From assembly GCF_009754915.1 (NCBI RefSeq), contig NZ_WPIK01000024.1, forward strand, positions 1 to 33,409: a DNA stretch of 33,409 bases. The letters are read 5' to 3'. Below are positions 1 through 7,707 of the stretch, in pieces; the stretch's first letter is position 1; each line of letters starts with the position of its first letter. The notes beneath the pieces are model-generated. The model worked only from the letters and a program-made list of their open reading frames with translations, was not told the DNA's origin and did not search any database. This stretch comes from Mucilaginibacter arboris (lineage in GTDB: Bacteria > Bacteroidota > Bacteroidia > Sphingobacteriales > Sphingobacteriaceae). The position numbers were made by a program, and so were the translations under genes.

Positions 1-144
1 AAAATTACCTTGTTCGTGTTTGCTTTTACCCTTGACAAAATAATACCTAACTAACAACTTGAGTTAATTAATCTTCTTGTTCTGCTTTACATTAATTCTA
101 AACACCAAACACATTTTTGCTTCTTTTACTGCACAAAAAATTAA
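1..144. other. Intergenic, no gene seen
   Basis: This AT-rich stretch at the window edge shows no convincing reading frame. Its only recognisable content is one copy of the dispersed short repeat near its right end. It may include the downstream flank of a gene that lies outside the window. Confidence 0.5.
118..142 (+). repeat. Short dispersed repeat, copy 1
   Basis: TTGCTTCTTTTA, one mismatch from the family core, followed by C, a GC-containing spacer and an A6 tract. It lies just beyond the terminator of the peroxiredoxin operon. Confidence 0.6.
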
Positions 145-180
145 ATAAAAAAACTCCCGGCATATTAAAGCCAGGAGTTT
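145..180 (-). terminator. Intrinsic terminator of the peroxiredoxin operon
   Basis: AAACTCC at 151-157 pairs with GGAGTTT at 174-180, with additional CGGC/GCC pairing inside and a small AT loop. Read on the minus strand the stem is followed by a run of seven T. It lies 27 bp beyond the stop codon of the last gene of the operon. Confidence 0.8.
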
Positions 181-184
181 CTAA

Positions 185-207
185 TTTTTAGCTGCTAAAA
201 GAAGTAT
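185..207 (-). repeat. Short dispersed repeat touching a stop codon
   Basis: Exact core TAAAAGAAGTAT at 196-207 preceded by a T5 tract and GCTGC. Its last base is the first base of the minus-strand stop codon at 207-209, so the repeat begins exactly where coding ends. Confidence 0.75.
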
Positions 208-464
208 TATTTGTCAATCGATCCCAAAACCCTGCCCATAAATTGGTTCAGTGCTTCTTTAGCAGGAATACCTTCTTGTATTGATTTATGTACTTCCAGC
301 GCTCCGTAAAAGTTAGATAACAATTCGCCGATCACATCCAGTTCTTCATCTTTTATCGATGGAAGTTCCGTCATATACTCTAGCAAATCAATCGTTTCTA
401 TCACCCAATCCTGATCGTGTGTTTCCACAAAACCAAGAACATGTTTAATTACCGGCAGTTTCAT
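207..464 (-). CDS. Small conserved Bacteroidota protein (DUF6952-like)
   Basis: An 85-residue acidic protein with no signal peptide or membrane segment, probably all-helical and cytoplasmic. It is the last gene of a three-gene operon, and its ATG lies 20 bp inside the end of the thioredoxin gene, which implies translational coupling. Small proteins of this kind next to thioredoxin and peroxiredoxin recur in Bacteroidota; from memory this resembles the family called DUF6952, but I cannot confirm that. It has no cysteine and no catalytic motif I can see, so a direct redox-enzyme role is unlikely; a regulatory or partner role in peroxide defence is inference from context only. The ATG at 464 is the natural start. 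Confidence 0.85.
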   Translation of the reverse strand: MKLPVIKHVLGFVETHDQDWVIETIDLLEYMTELPSIKDEELDVIGELLSNFYGALEVHKSIQEGIPAKEALNQFMGRVLGSIDK

Positions 465-756
465 CGATCAGTTCTTTAAGTACTTCTGTTTTATTGGTTT
501 GAGTTTGCTTAAACAATTTTCCATCGATAAAAGAAGCAAACGTAGGCAAATTGCTTACATCGGCCAGTTTCCTGGATTCCGGGTTTTTCTCTGCATCAAT
601 TACCACAAACTTAATATCTTCAAATTCTGATGAAAACCTTTTAAATTTAGGTTTCATAATCTTGCAGTTGCCGCACCAGGAAGCTGCATATTGTACAATA
701 ACTTTTTTATTCCCGGCAACAACGCTGCCTAAAGTATCTGTTGTTAGTTCCGTCAT
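445..756 (-). CDS. Thioredoxin family protein
   Basis: A 103-residue single-domain thioredoxin, close to the usual length. The active site is WCGNC (Cys28 and Cys31), where classical thioredoxins have CGPC; the cis-proline loop is at LPT (Pro71). There is no signal peptide, so it should act in the cytoplasm. The gene starts three bases after the stop of the peroxiredoxin gene and overlaps the following small gene. The likely role is to reduce the disulfide formed in the neighbouring peroxiredoxin during peroxide turnover, though that pairing is inferred from the operon. The Asn in place of Pro in the CxxC would be expected to shift the redox potential, so it may not be a general thioredoxin. 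Confidence 0.93.
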   Translation of the reverse strand: MTELTTDTLGSVVAGNKKVIVQYAASWCGNCKIMKPKFKRFSSEFEDIKFVVIDAEKNPESRKLADVSNLPTFASFIDGKLFKQTQTNKTEVLKELIDETAGN

Positions 757-759
757 TGT

Positions 760-1359
760 TTAGTTTGCTTGTAAATATTCTGCTACGCCTTTGGTAGTTG
801 CAGCCATTGCTTCTTTACCTTGTTCCCAGTTGGCCGGACAAACTTCGCCATGTGTTTGTACGTGTGTATAAGCATCTACCAAACGCAAATACTCGTTTAC
901 GTTACGGCCAAGCGGCATGTGGTTAATGCTTTCGTGGAAAACGGTTCCTTCTTCGTCAATTAAATAAGTAGCGCGGTAAGTCACAAAATCTTCTTCATCC
1001 AAAATGCCTAATTCAGCAGCTAATTTGCGGGTTGTATCAGCTAATAAAGGAAAAGTAACACCTTCGATGCCGCCGTTATCTTTTGCAGTGCTTAACCAGG
1101 CAAAATGTACTTCGGCAGAATCGCAAGAAGCACCAATTACGATAGTATTTTTAGCATTAAAATCTTCCTGGGCAGCTTGGAAAGCATGGATTTCTGTCGG
1201 ACAAACAAAAGTAAAATCTTTAGGGTACCAGAAAAGCAATACTTTTTTGTTCTCGTCGATCGCTTTTTGTAATACGTTGATTTTAAATGCATCGCCCATT
1301 TCGTCCATGGCATTTACAGTCAGGTTTGGAAATTTATTTCCTACTATTGAATTTCTCAT
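760..1359 (-). CDS. 2-Cys peroxiredoxin (AhpC/Prx1 type)
   Basis: A 199-residue thioredoxin-fold peroxidase that reduces hydrogen peroxide and organic hydroperoxides. The peroxidatic Cys53 sits in FTFVCPTEI and the resolving Cys174 in GEVCPANW, both canonical for typical 2-Cys enzymes that form head-to-tail dimers. The C-terminus ends GVAEYLQAN and lacks the YF motif that makes eukaryotic Prx1 sensitive to over-oxidation, so it should be a robust form. It is cytoplasmic. It is the first gene of the operon with thioredoxin, its likely reductant; no AhpF flavoprotein is adjacent. The ATG at 1359 is preceded by an AT-rich leader in which I see no clear -7 box. Regulation by OxyR is common for this family in Bacteroidota, but no operator is identified here. 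Confidence 0.96.
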   Translation of the reverse strand: MRNSIVGNKFPNLTVNAMDEMGDAFKINVLQKAIDENKKVLLFWYPKDFTFVCPTEIHAFQAAQEDFNAKNTIVIGASCDSAEVHFAWLSTAKDNGGIEGVTFPLLADTTRKLAAELGILDEEDFVTYRATYLIDEEGTVFHESINHMPLGRNVNEYLRLVDAYTHVQTHGEVCPANWEQGKEAMAATTKGVAEYLQAN

Positions 1360-1647
1360 ATTAAAATAATATTCTTATTAAAAAAAATGTAATAATGCTT
1401 TTATTACGCCGCGAATTTCGCATTTAAAGAGGATATTTTTCTTAACCCAAGTTATTATTGTGGATAAAGGAAAGATTAATTACACCATGCAGACATACTT
1501 CCGTTGTTATTTTACTGTTGGGCTAAATCTTCTTCAAAAAACAAAGACGTGGATGTTTTGAAGACGATTCCTTCTAACGCCGGAATAACAAGGGCATGCT
1601 TTTATCTTTCCGACTTCCGGCCTCTTCTAACTTTCCGACCTTTTTCA

Positions 1648-1671
1648 ATGCTTCTTTTACCACCTAAAAAT
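1648..1671 (+). repeat. Short dispersed repeat
   Basis: Exact core ATGCTTCTTTTA followed by CCAC and CTAAAAAT. It resembles the copy at 1776 over its full length. Confidence 0.75.
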
Positions 1672-1728
1672 CATGAACCGTTTGTCGTACCGGACTTGTT
1701 CGGCATCCCCGAGTGAAAAGTAATTTTG

Positions 1729-1767
1729 CATATTTGTCCTGAGAGATTCTGAAACAAGTTCAGAATG
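1729..1767. repeat. REP-like hairpin fragment
   Basis: TTCTGAAA, a short loop, then TTCAGAATGACA: the same style of intergenic hairpin ending in AATGACA as the larger elements at 5781 and 14531. It runs directly into AAGGGC and the next copy of the short repeat. Confidence 0.55.
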
Positions 1768-1775
1768 ACAAGGGC

Positions 1776-1800
1776 ATGCTTCTTTTACCAGCTAAAAATC
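1776..1800 (+). repeat. Short dispersed repeat upstream of guaA
   Basis: Exact core ATGCTTCTTTTA followed by CCAG and CTAAAAAT. It lies 37 bp before the guaA start and immediately before the candidate -7 box. Confidence 0.75.
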
Positions 1801-1826
1801 CTGCTTTAACGTTTCCGCATAATCTG

Positions 1827-1834
1827 TATCTTCG
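1827..1834 (+). promoter_or_regulatory. Candidate -7 box for guaA
   Basis: TATCTTCG fits a relaxed Bacteroidota sigma-ABfrA -7 box (TAnnTTTG). Nearly the same octamer precedes the APC permease at 11646 and the helicase-like gene at 22920. It is very close to the ATG at 1838, implying a short leader. Confidence 0.35.
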
Positions 1835-1837
1835 CGG

Positions 1838-3367
1838 ATGCAAGAAAAAATTATCATTCTTGATTTCGGTTCGCAATTTACCCAGCTTATTGCGCGCCGT
1901 GTCAGGGAATTGAGCATTTACTGCGAAATTCATCCTTTTAATCATTTGCCCGAATTTGATGCTTCTGTAAAAGGAATTATTCTGTCCGGTAGTCCGTATT
2001 CTGTCCGCCAAACTGATGCACCTCATTTTGATTTTACGCCTTTTCATGGTAAACTTCCGGTTTTAGGTGTTTGTTATGGCGCACAATTTCTGGCGCATCA
2101 TTCCGGTGGAGAAGTTTTAGCTTCCAGTACCAGGGAATATGGAAGGGCGCATTTACAATATATTAACAGTGACAATCCTTTATTAAAGCTGATTCCTGCA
2201 AACTCGCAAGTTTGGATGTCTCATGGAGATACCATTGCTTCAATTGCTGATGATTTTGAAGTGATTGCAAGTACAGATTCTGTTAAAGTTGCTGCTTATC
2301 AAATTAAAGGCACACAAACTTACGGCATTCAGTTTCATCCCGAAGTAACGCATAGTATCGATGGCAAACAGCTGCTGCAAAACTTTCTGGTTGATATTTG
2401 CGGTTGCCAGCAGGATTGGACCGCAGATTCTTTTGTAGAAACCACCATTGCAGAATTGAAAGAAAAATTAGGAGATGACCAGGTTGTTTTAGGACTTTCC
2501 GGCGGCGTAGATTCTTCAGTTGCTGCCGTTTTGCTGCATCATGCTATCGGCAAAAACCTGCACTGTATTTTTGTAGATAATGGTTTGCTTAGGAAAGACG
2601 AGTTTCAATCCGTTTTAGATTCGTACCAGCACATGGGCTTGAACGTAAAAGGCGTAGATGCCAAACAACGTTTTTATGATGCTTTAGGCGGATTGTCTGA
2701 TCCGGAGAAAAAACGAAAAGCAATTGGCCGTGTTTTTATAGAAGTTTTTGATGATGAAGCGCATCGCATAGAAAATGTAAAATGGCTTGGGCAAGGAACG
2801 ATTTATCCCGATGTGATTGAATCTGTTTCGGTAAAAGGTCCGTCAGCAACCATCAAATCACACCATAATGTTGGTGGCTTGCCAGATTTTATGAAGCTAA
2901 AAGTAGTAGAACCGCTCAATACTTTATTTAAAGATGAAGTACGAAAAGTAGGTAAAGCACTGGAAATTGATCCGAATATTTTAGGCCGTCATCCTTTTCC
3001 AGGCCCTGGTTTAGCGATCCGGATTTTAGGTGAAATAACGCCCGAAAAAGTAGCTATTTTACAGGAAGCAGATGCCATCTACATCAACAATTTAAGGTCG
3101 GCAGGTGTTTACGATCAGGTTTGGCAGGCAGGCGCTATCTTTTTACCAGTACAATCTGTTGGCGTAATGGGAGATGAACGTACTTACGAAAATGTGATTT
3201 GCCTTCGCGCCGTTGAATCTTTAGATGGAATGACGGCTGACTGGTGCCATTTGCCTTACAACCTGCTTGGAAAAATATCTAACGAAATTATCAATAATGT
3301 TAAAGGAATTAACCGTGTTGTGTACGACATCAGTTCTAAACCCCCGGCAACCATTGAGTGGGAGTAA
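1838..3367 (+). CDS. guaA: GMP synthase (glutamine-hydrolysing)
   Basis: A 509-residue enzyme converting XMP, ATP and glutamine to GMP, the last step of guanine nucleotide synthesis in the cytoplasm. An N-terminal class I glutamine amidotransferase domain (about 1-195) carries the catalytic triad Cys79 (GVCYGAQ), His167 and Glu169 (FHPEV). The ATP-pyrophosphatase domain follows, with the P-loop LSGGVDSS at 220-227. The C-terminal dimerisation domain ends in the conserved KPPATIEWE. Length and all motifs are normal, so the gene is intact. It heads a packed three-gene run, with the next gene starting within 10 bp of its stop or slightly inside it. A guaA-lipoprotein neighbourhood is, as I recall, common in Bacteroidota. 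Confidence 0.98.
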   Translation: MQEKIIILDFGSQFTQLIARRVRELSIYCEIHPFNHLPEFDASVKGIILSGSPYSVRQTDAPHFDFTPFHGKLPVLGVCYGAQFLAHHSGGEVLASSTREYGRAHLQYINSDNPLLKLIPANSQVWMSHGDTIASIADDFEVIASTDSVKVAAYQIKGTQTYGIQFHPEVTHSIDGKQLLQNFLVDICGCQQDWTADSFVETTIAELKEKLGDDQVVLGLSGGVDSSVAAVLLHHAIGKNLHCIFVDNGLLRKDEFQSVLDSYQHMGLNVKGVDAKQRFYDALGGLSDPEKKRKAIGRVFIEVFDDEAHRIENVKWLGQGTIYPDVIESVSVKGPSATIKSHHNVGGLPDFMKLKVVEPLNTLFKDEVRKVGKALEIDPNILGRHPFPGPGLAIRILGEITPEKVAILQEADAIYINNLRSAGVYDQVWQAGAIFLPVQSVGVMGDERTYENVICLRAVESLDGMTADWCHLPYNLLGKISNEIINNVKGINRVVYDISSKPPATIEWE

Positions 3368-3374
3368 GTGGCTG

Positions 3375-3401
3375 ATGCTTCTTTTACCGGCAATTTTTTT
3401 A
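3375..3401 (+). repeat. Short dispersed repeat forming a signal peptide
   Basis: Exact core ATGCTTCTTTTA, then CCGGCA and a T7 tract. Read in frame it encodes MLLLPAIFL, the hydrophobic segment just before the lipobox. Confidence 0.75.
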
Positions 3402-4607
3402 GCTGCCTGTTCGCCAAAAATCCGCCCGGTCGTTGTTCAGCAACCTGCAACTAAAACGCAGGAAGAGGTCACCAAAGAAAAAGAAGCTGCCGAAAAAGCC
3501 GCTGCTGCAAAAGCTGCTGCCGAAGTTCCGGTTGTTAAGCCCAAGCGCATTCCTTCCATTGCTTTATTGCTGCCTTTTGCGCTTGATCCTGCCGATCCAA
3601 AAACGGTTACTAAAAATCAGGTTAAAACCAATATTGCTGTTGATTTTTATGAAGGTTTTAAGCTGGCGCTTGATTCGTTGACCAGCAGTGGGCAAAGTTT
3701 TAAATTAACTGTTTTAGATACACGCGATGAAGAAAGCCAGGCGCAAAGGCTGGCTGCTGATCCTGCTGTCCGCAACAGCGATTTAGTTGTTGGCCCCATT
3801 TTTCCGGCTGGCGTACAGGCATTTTCTGCACGCATCAGTAACTTGCATAAGCCTGTTGTTTCGCCGCTTTCCGCAACCTCTCCGGCTGGTTACCATAACG
3901 AATCTTTAATCACTTTAACACCTCCGCTGGAGTTCCATGCCTGGCGTGTTGCACAATATATTCAGGAAAACATCCGGCCAAAAGTGGTTTACATTTTACG
4001 GTCGGGTTTTTCGGAAGAGAACAAATATATTTTACCCTTTAAAAGAAGCATCGACAGTTTAAGCCATAAGCGGATCAGGATTGTAGATGTAACAATTAGC
4101 AAAGGAAATTTTAGCGCTTTACTGCCCAGCCTTTCTAAAACTTCGGAAAATGTTTTTGTTATGCCTGCAACAGACCGTTCTTTTTTAAGGGTTATGTTCC
4201 AGGCTTTAGATAAACTGGCAGATACTTATCCGATACAGCTTTTTGGCCATCCTAACTGGAACAAAGCTACTTTTTTACGTCAGGAAGTTTTGGAGAAGAT
4301 GCATACTTGCATTACTTCGGCTTACCAGGTTAATTATAAATCGGCAGAAACAAGCAATTTTATCAAAAGCTTTCGCAGAACTTACCATACCGAACCGGGG
4401 GAATATGCGATAAAAGGATTTGATACCGGTTTATACTTTGGCAAGTTAGTAGCTGATCCTGCTGCAGATTTTAATCATCTGCAAAATATGCCTTTTGATG
4501 CGCTGCATAACCATTTTGAGTTTGTAAAGAAAAAAGGTTATGGCTGGATCAACACGTATGTAGAATTGTTGCAGTATGAAGATTACACGCTGAAACCCGT
4601 TAAATGA
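3375..4607 (+). CDS. Periplasmic-binding-fold (PBP1-type) lipoprotein
   Basis: About 410 residues. A lipobox LAAC makes this an exported lipoprotein. After a Lys/Glu/Ala-rich linker (EEVTKEKEAAEKAAAAKAA) comes a type 1 periplasmic-binding-protein fold, recognisable from IALLLPFAL, a DFYEGFKLAL segment and DLVVGPIF. It resembles the receptor domain of LpoA and branched-chain amino-acid binding proteins. Homologues beside guaA in Bacteroidota often also carry LysM domains; none is visible here, so a cell-wall role is only a suggestion. Start choice: the ATG at 3375 gives a signal peptide without a basic residue, whereas an in-frame TTG at 3354 gives MSGSKWLM before it, with a lysine but overlapping guaA. 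The start at 3375 is therefore uncertain. The first nine codons are a copy of the dispersed short repeat. The stop overlaps the next start (ATGA). Confidence 0.88.
   Translation: MLLLPAIFLAACSPKIRPVVVQQPATKTQEEVTKEKEAAEKAAAAKAAAEVPVVKPKRIPSIALLLPFALDPADPKTVTKNQVKTNIAVDFYEGFKLALDSLTSSGQSFKLTVLDTRDEESQAQRLAADPAVRNSDLVVGPIFPAGVQAFSARISNLHKPVVSPLSATSPAGYHNESLITLTPPLEFHAWRVAQYIQENIRPKVVYILRSGFSEENKYILPFKRSIDSLSHKRIRIVDVTISKGNFSALLPSLSKTSENVFVMPATDRSFLRVMFQALDKLADTYPIQLFGHPNWNKATFLRQEVLEKMHTCITSAYQVNYKSAETSNFIKSFRRTYHTEPGEYAIKGFDTGLYFGKLVADPAADFNHLQNMPFDALHNHFEFVKKKGYGWINTYVELLQYEDYTLKPVK
4040..4051 (-). repeat. Core match inside the lipoprotein gene
   Basis: Exact core TAAAAGAAGCAT in codons for FKRSID. 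The usual T5 tract and spacer are not evident, so it may be a chance match. Confidence 0.3.
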
Positions 4608-5770
4608 GAGCCGAAAACCAACTTCGTACATTTTTAGCTTTACTGAAGGAGTATCCGGCAGAAACGCCTTTGTACAAGTTTTTGCCCGGCTATTTCCGGT
4701 TGCATAAAAAGATGGGCTCGACAGATCGAAAGGTTGCTTTGAGGTTGGTTTACAATTACTTCCGTTTGGGAAAAGCACTGGTTAACCATCCGCCCGAGGA
4801 ACGTTTGTTTGCTGCAGAGTTTTTGTGCAACAATCAGGAAAACTCTTTTTTAAGTTTTTTTAAGCCTGAATTAGCAGCGCAGATTGCAATTCCGGCAGAA
4901 GAAAAGATTTTCGTATTGCAAAAAGAGTATCCGGATTTTAAGCTGGAAGATGTTTTTCCGTTTACCGGTTATCTATCAGCAGGAATTGATCAGATACTGT
5001 TTTTACAGTCCTTTTTTATACAACCAGACCTGTTTATCCGCATTCAGAAAGGGCACGAGTTTCAGGTGAAACAAACGCTTGCTGCCGCTGATGTTGTTTT
5101 CAGGCAAAAAAGCGAGCAATGTTTGGCGTTGCCGAACGGTACGAAATTAGACCGGCTTTTTCCGATGCAGCGTTATTTTGAAGTGCAGGACGAATCGTCC
5201 CAGTTAACGGCACAGTATTTTCAACCCAAAAAATGGGAGAACTGGTGGGATGCCTGTGCAGCTTCGGGCGGTAAAACCTTGTTATTGCACGAACAGGAAC
5301 CGGATTTGAAACTGGTTGTTTCTGATATTCGCGAATCTGTTTTGGATAACCTGGACGAGCGTTTGCAATTGGCCGGAATTAAAAAATATCAGAAAAAGCT
5401 GCTCGACCTCACTCAAAATCCTGATCCAATTTTACATGATTATGCTTTCGACGGGATTATTTTAGATGCGCCTTGCACCGGCTCCGGAACCTGGGGAAGA
5501 ACGCCGGAAATGATTAATCAGTTTAACGCTTCCCGCATTTCTTTTTTTCAGCAATTGCAAAAAACGATTGCTTTAAATGTGGTTAAATATTTAAACCCTG
5601 GCAAGCCATTAATTTATATTACCTGCTCGGCTTTCAGCGAAGAAAACGAAGATGTTGTAAATTACCTGGTAAAAGAAGCACGGTTAACTTTAGAATCTTC
5701 GGAATTGTTAAAAGGTTATGAGCGAAAATCGGATACTATGTTTGTAGCCAGGCTTATTAAGAATCTATAA
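4604..5770 (+). CDS. RsmB/Sun-like RNA (cytosine-C5) methyltransferase
   Basis: A 388-residue SAM-dependent methyltransferase of the NOL1/NOP2/Sun family, which methylates C5 of cytosine in RNA, usually 16S rRNA. The SAM-binding loop is DACAASGGK at about 216-224. Motif IV, DAPCTGSG, holds Cys291, and motif VI, ITCSAFSEEN, holds Cys341; in this family the motif VI cysteine forms the covalent link to the base and the motif IV cysteine releases the product. The N-terminal 130 residues lack an obvious NusB-like domain match and are shorter than in E. coli RsmB, so exact target specificity is uncertain. Its ATG overlaps the stop of the upstream lipoprotein gene by four bases, and it ends the guaA operon just before a strong palindrome. 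Confidence 0.92.
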   Translation: MRAENQLRTFLALLKEYPAETPLYKFLPGYFRLHKKMGSTDRKVALRLVYNYFRLGKALVNHPPEERLFAAEFLCNNQENSFLSFFKPELAAQIAIPAEEKIFVLQKEYPDFKLEDVFPFTGYLSAGIDQILFLQSFFIQPDLFIRIQKGHEFQVKQTLAAADVVFRQKSEQCLALPNGTKLDRLFPMQRYFEVQDESSQLTAQYFQPKKWENWWDACAASGGKTLLLHEQEPDLKLVVSDIRESVLDNLDERLQLAGIKKYQKKLLDLTQNPDPILHDYAFDGIILDAPCTGSGTWGRTPEMINQFNASRISFFQQLQKTIALNVVKYLNPGKPLIYITCSAFSEENEDVVNYLVKEARLTLESSELLKGYERKSDTMFVARLIKNL

Positions 5771-5780
5771 TATTTTTTCT

Positions 5781-5869
5781 GGCATTTCGACCAAAGGGAG
5801 AAATCTTCTTTAAATCATCAACATCAGATTTACTTTAAAGAAGATTTCTCCCTTTGATCTAAATGACAA
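5781..5869. repeat. REP-like hairpin at convergent junction
   Basis: Perfect 22-bp arms: AAAGGGAGAAATCTTCTTTA plus AA at 5793-5814 pairs with 5834-5855 across a 19-nt loop. An outer CATTT at 5783 faces AAATG at 5861. It sits between the convergent methyltransferase and MarC genes and could end transcription from both sides. Related elements are at 14531 and 22802. Confidence 0.85.
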
Positions 5870-5875
5870 CATGCT

Positions 5876-6448
5876 TTACAAATGCGTATTGCTTCTAAAA
5901 AGCTTGATCGATATTGCCAGTAAAATAATTCCGAAAGCTTTTCGCAAAATGTCAAGTCCGGTTTTCCCCAACAGCTTTTCCAGCCATTGCACGTTTTTCA
6001 ACACTAAATAAACAAATATGGTATTTAAGGCAATGCCAACAATGATATTTTGGGTTTGATATTCTGATTTTAAAGAAAGTAAAGTAGTCATTGTTCCGGC
6101 GCCGGCAATAAGCGGAAAAGCCAGCGGAACGATAGAAGCGGTAGAGGAGATTTCTTCTTCTTTAAAAAAACGGACGCCTAAAATTAATTCCATTGCAATA
6201 ATAAATATTACCAGCGAACCGGCAATGGCAAAGGAAGCGACATCAATATTAATTATAGCAAGCAGTTGATCGCCAACAAACAGGAAAATGATCATCAGTA
6301 CAAAAACAGTTAATGATGCTTTTTCTGATTCGATCCTTCCTGCTTTTTGCCGCATATCAATAATGATCGGAATGGTGCCGATGATATCAATAATGGCAAA
6401 CAGGATCATGGTTACCGATAAAATTTCTCTGGGATTAAAGCTTAACAT
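5876..6448 (-). CDS. MarC family integral membrane protein
   Basis: 190 residues with about six hydrophobic helices, matching the MarC/UPF0056 family in length and pattern. The N-terminal helix contains the family's polar motif around LFAIIDIIGTIPI. A second half carries FPLIAGAGTMTTLL, the typical conserved glycine-rich membrane segment. It is an inner-membrane protein of unknown transport function; the historical link to multiple antibiotic resistance was not upheld. The gene follows the MFS transporter with three bases between the stop and the ATG, so the two are almost certainly co-transcribed. The stop codon lies seven bases from the palindrome shared with the convergent neighbour. Confidence 0.92.
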   Translation of the reverse strand: MLSFNPREILSVTMILFAIIDIIGTIPIIIDMRQKAGRIESEKASLTVFVLMIIFLFVGDQLLAIINIDVASFAIAGSLVIFIIAMELILGVRFFKEEEISSTASIVPLAFPLIAGAGTMTTLLSLKSEYQTQNIIVGIALNTIFVYLVLKNVQWLEKLLGKTGLDILRKAFGIILLAISIKLFRSNTHL

Positions 6449-6451
6449 GGC

Positions 6452-7618
6452 CTAAGTATTAATTTTTTCTTTTGATCTTAAAAGAAAGGTAAATAAAAAT
6501 CCTGCTAAAATATAAACGGCCGACAAAAAGAAAACATAATGGACTGAAATACCCGAAATTAAACCAGCGCTTATTGGGCCAAGAATTTGTCCGATAGAAG
6601 CGTATGACTGGTTGATCCCTAAAGTTTGGCCTTGTTCATTCTGGCCAACGCGTTCAGAAATAATGGCATTAAGCATTGGGTTCCGTAGTCCGTTAAACAA
6701 GCCGTAAACACACATACAAACTGCAAATAAAATAAGTTTGTTAGTGAAACCGGAAAGCAGCATCGGCAAAAAACAAAAAATAAGCGATAAAAGAAGTATG
6801 AGCGATTTGGATGAAATAAGTTTTGTGATGTATGGAACGGCCAATTGCATCAGGATACCCGAAATGCCAAAACCGGCAAAAAAAACACCGATCTGAAAAG
6901 GTGTAATTTTTAAAACATCTGCCGTAAAAGTCTGGAAACCGATAATCATGGTAAACTGTGCCATGGTTAATAAAAAGCCGATAAAAACAGCACTGCCAAT
7001 AACGGGAGCTTTCAGCACGGTAATTAAAGATTTAAAGCTGAACTTATTATCGTTTTTACGCTCGTGTTTAGGGTTGGTTTCCTGCAAGAAAAAGTAGATG
7101 CAGCATACACCGATCAAGGCTATTCCTGCCGAAAAATAAAAAGGTGCCTGTAAACTGATCTTACTTAAAATACCACCAATAGCCGGACCGATTACAAAAC
7201 CAAAACCAAAAGCCGAACCGATAATACCGAAGTTTTTAGCACGGTCTTCATTTGAAGAAGAGTCGGAAACCATTGCTTGTGCCACAGAAATATTACCGCC
7301 GGTAATACCATCTAAAATACGGGCAGCAAAAAGCATGATCAGGCTGCGTGCTTCTGCAAACAAAATAAAGGAAATACAGGTGCCGATCAGGCTGATGATA
7401 AGCAACGGTTTGCGGCCGTATTTATCAGACAAAGAACCTAAAACCGGCGTGGCGAAAAACTGTGCGATGGAAAAAGAAGCGGTTAATAAACCTAAAGTTT
7501 GCTCGGTAATACCAAATTGCTTTCCGTAAGGATAGATCAGCGGAACGATAATTCCAAAACCCAAGGAGTTGATTACGCAAATAAATACCAGTACCCATAA
7601 GTTTTTATTTTTCTTCAT
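6452..7618 (-). CDS. MFS transporter (TetA/DHA1-like)
   Basis: A 388-residue major facilitator with about twelve membrane helices. The loop between helices 2 and 3 carries motif A, LGSLSDKYGRKPLL, and helix 5 has the antiporter-type segment FGFGFVIGPAIGG, which together place it among drug:H+ antiporters of the DHA1 group. The likely role is proton-driven efflux of small molecules; the substrate cannot be told from sequence. The ATG at 7618 is clear, and marC follows three bases after its stop. Two matches to the dispersed repeat lie in frame inside the gene (6776-6799 encodes LILLLS; 6971-6992 encodes AVFIGF). Confidence 0.94.
   Translation of the reverse strand: MKKNKNLWVLVFICVINSLGFGIIVPLIYPYGKQFGITEQTLGLLTASFSIAQFFATPVLGSLSDKYGRKPLLIISLIGTCISFILFAEARSLIMLFAARILDGITGGNISVAQAMVSDSSSNEDRAKNFGIIGSAFGFGFVIGPAIGGILSKISLQAPFYFSAGIALIGVCCIYFFLQETNPKHERKNDNKFSFKSLITVLKAPVIGSAVFIGFLLTMAQFTMIIGFQTFTADVLKITPFQIGVFFAGFGISGILMQLAVPYITKLISSKSLILLLSLIFCFLPMLLSGFTNKLILFAVCMCVYGLFNGLRNPMLNAIISERVGQNEQGQTLGINQSYASIGQILGPISAGLISGISVHYVFFLSAVYILAGFLFTFLLRSKEKINT
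6776..6799 (-). repeat. In-frame repeat copy within the MFS gene
   Basis: Exact core TAAAAGAAGTAT at 6788-6799, preceded by an A5 tract and TAAGCGA as in intergenic copies. On the coding strand it contributes part of a transmembrane helix (LILLLS). A further one-mismatch core is at 6981-6992. Confidence 0.45.
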
Positions 7619-7631
7619 TAGTTGTAATTGC

Positions 7632-7647
7632 CTGGTAAAGGAAGTAT
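7632..7647 (-). repeat. Degenerate short repeat upstream of the MFS gene
   Basis: TAAAGGAAGTAT, one mismatch from the core. It lies about 14 bp upstream of the MFS start codon and next to the terminator of the preceding permease gene. Confidence 0.4.
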
Positions 7648-7653
7648 TGAAAC

Positions 7654-7685
7654 AAAAAAAGGTTCTGCCATGCAGAACCTTTTTT
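7654..7685 (-). terminator. Intrinsic terminator of the cationic amino-acid permease
   Basis: AAAAGGTTCTG at about 7657-7667 pairs with CAGAACCTTTT, with loop CCATG or shorter. Both strands have a T-run after the stem, but the position 22 bp past a minus-strand stop favours that direction. Confidence 0.85.
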
Positions 7686-7707
7686 GAGAATGTTTTTAAA
7701 GCTTGTT

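Larger units (their letters stand above)
1360..1837. other. Divergent intergenic region with repeats
   Basis: This 478-bp gap separates the peroxiredoxin operon (minus) from guaA (plus) and should hold both promoters. It contains two copies of the short repeat, one REP-like hairpin fragment and near-repeats such as AAGGGCATGCTT at about 1591 and 1771. A 70-codon open frame at 1504-1716 overlaps the repeats and has no protein-like character. Confidence 0.6.

Noticed and set aside
1004-1369. Open frame of 121 codons on the plus strand across the peroxiredoxin gene
   Set aside because: It is antisense to a clear 2-Cys peroxiredoxin and has no family features; it is a shadow of codon usage on the opposite strand.
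1504-1716. 70-codon plus-strand frame between the peroxiredoxin operon and guaA
   Set aside because: It runs through the short repeat and near-repeats, has no domain or signal, and ends among repeat sequence.
3256-3450. Minus-strand frame across the guaA-lipoprotein junction
   Set aside because: It is antisense to the conserved C-terminus of GuaA and to the lipoprotein signal peptide.
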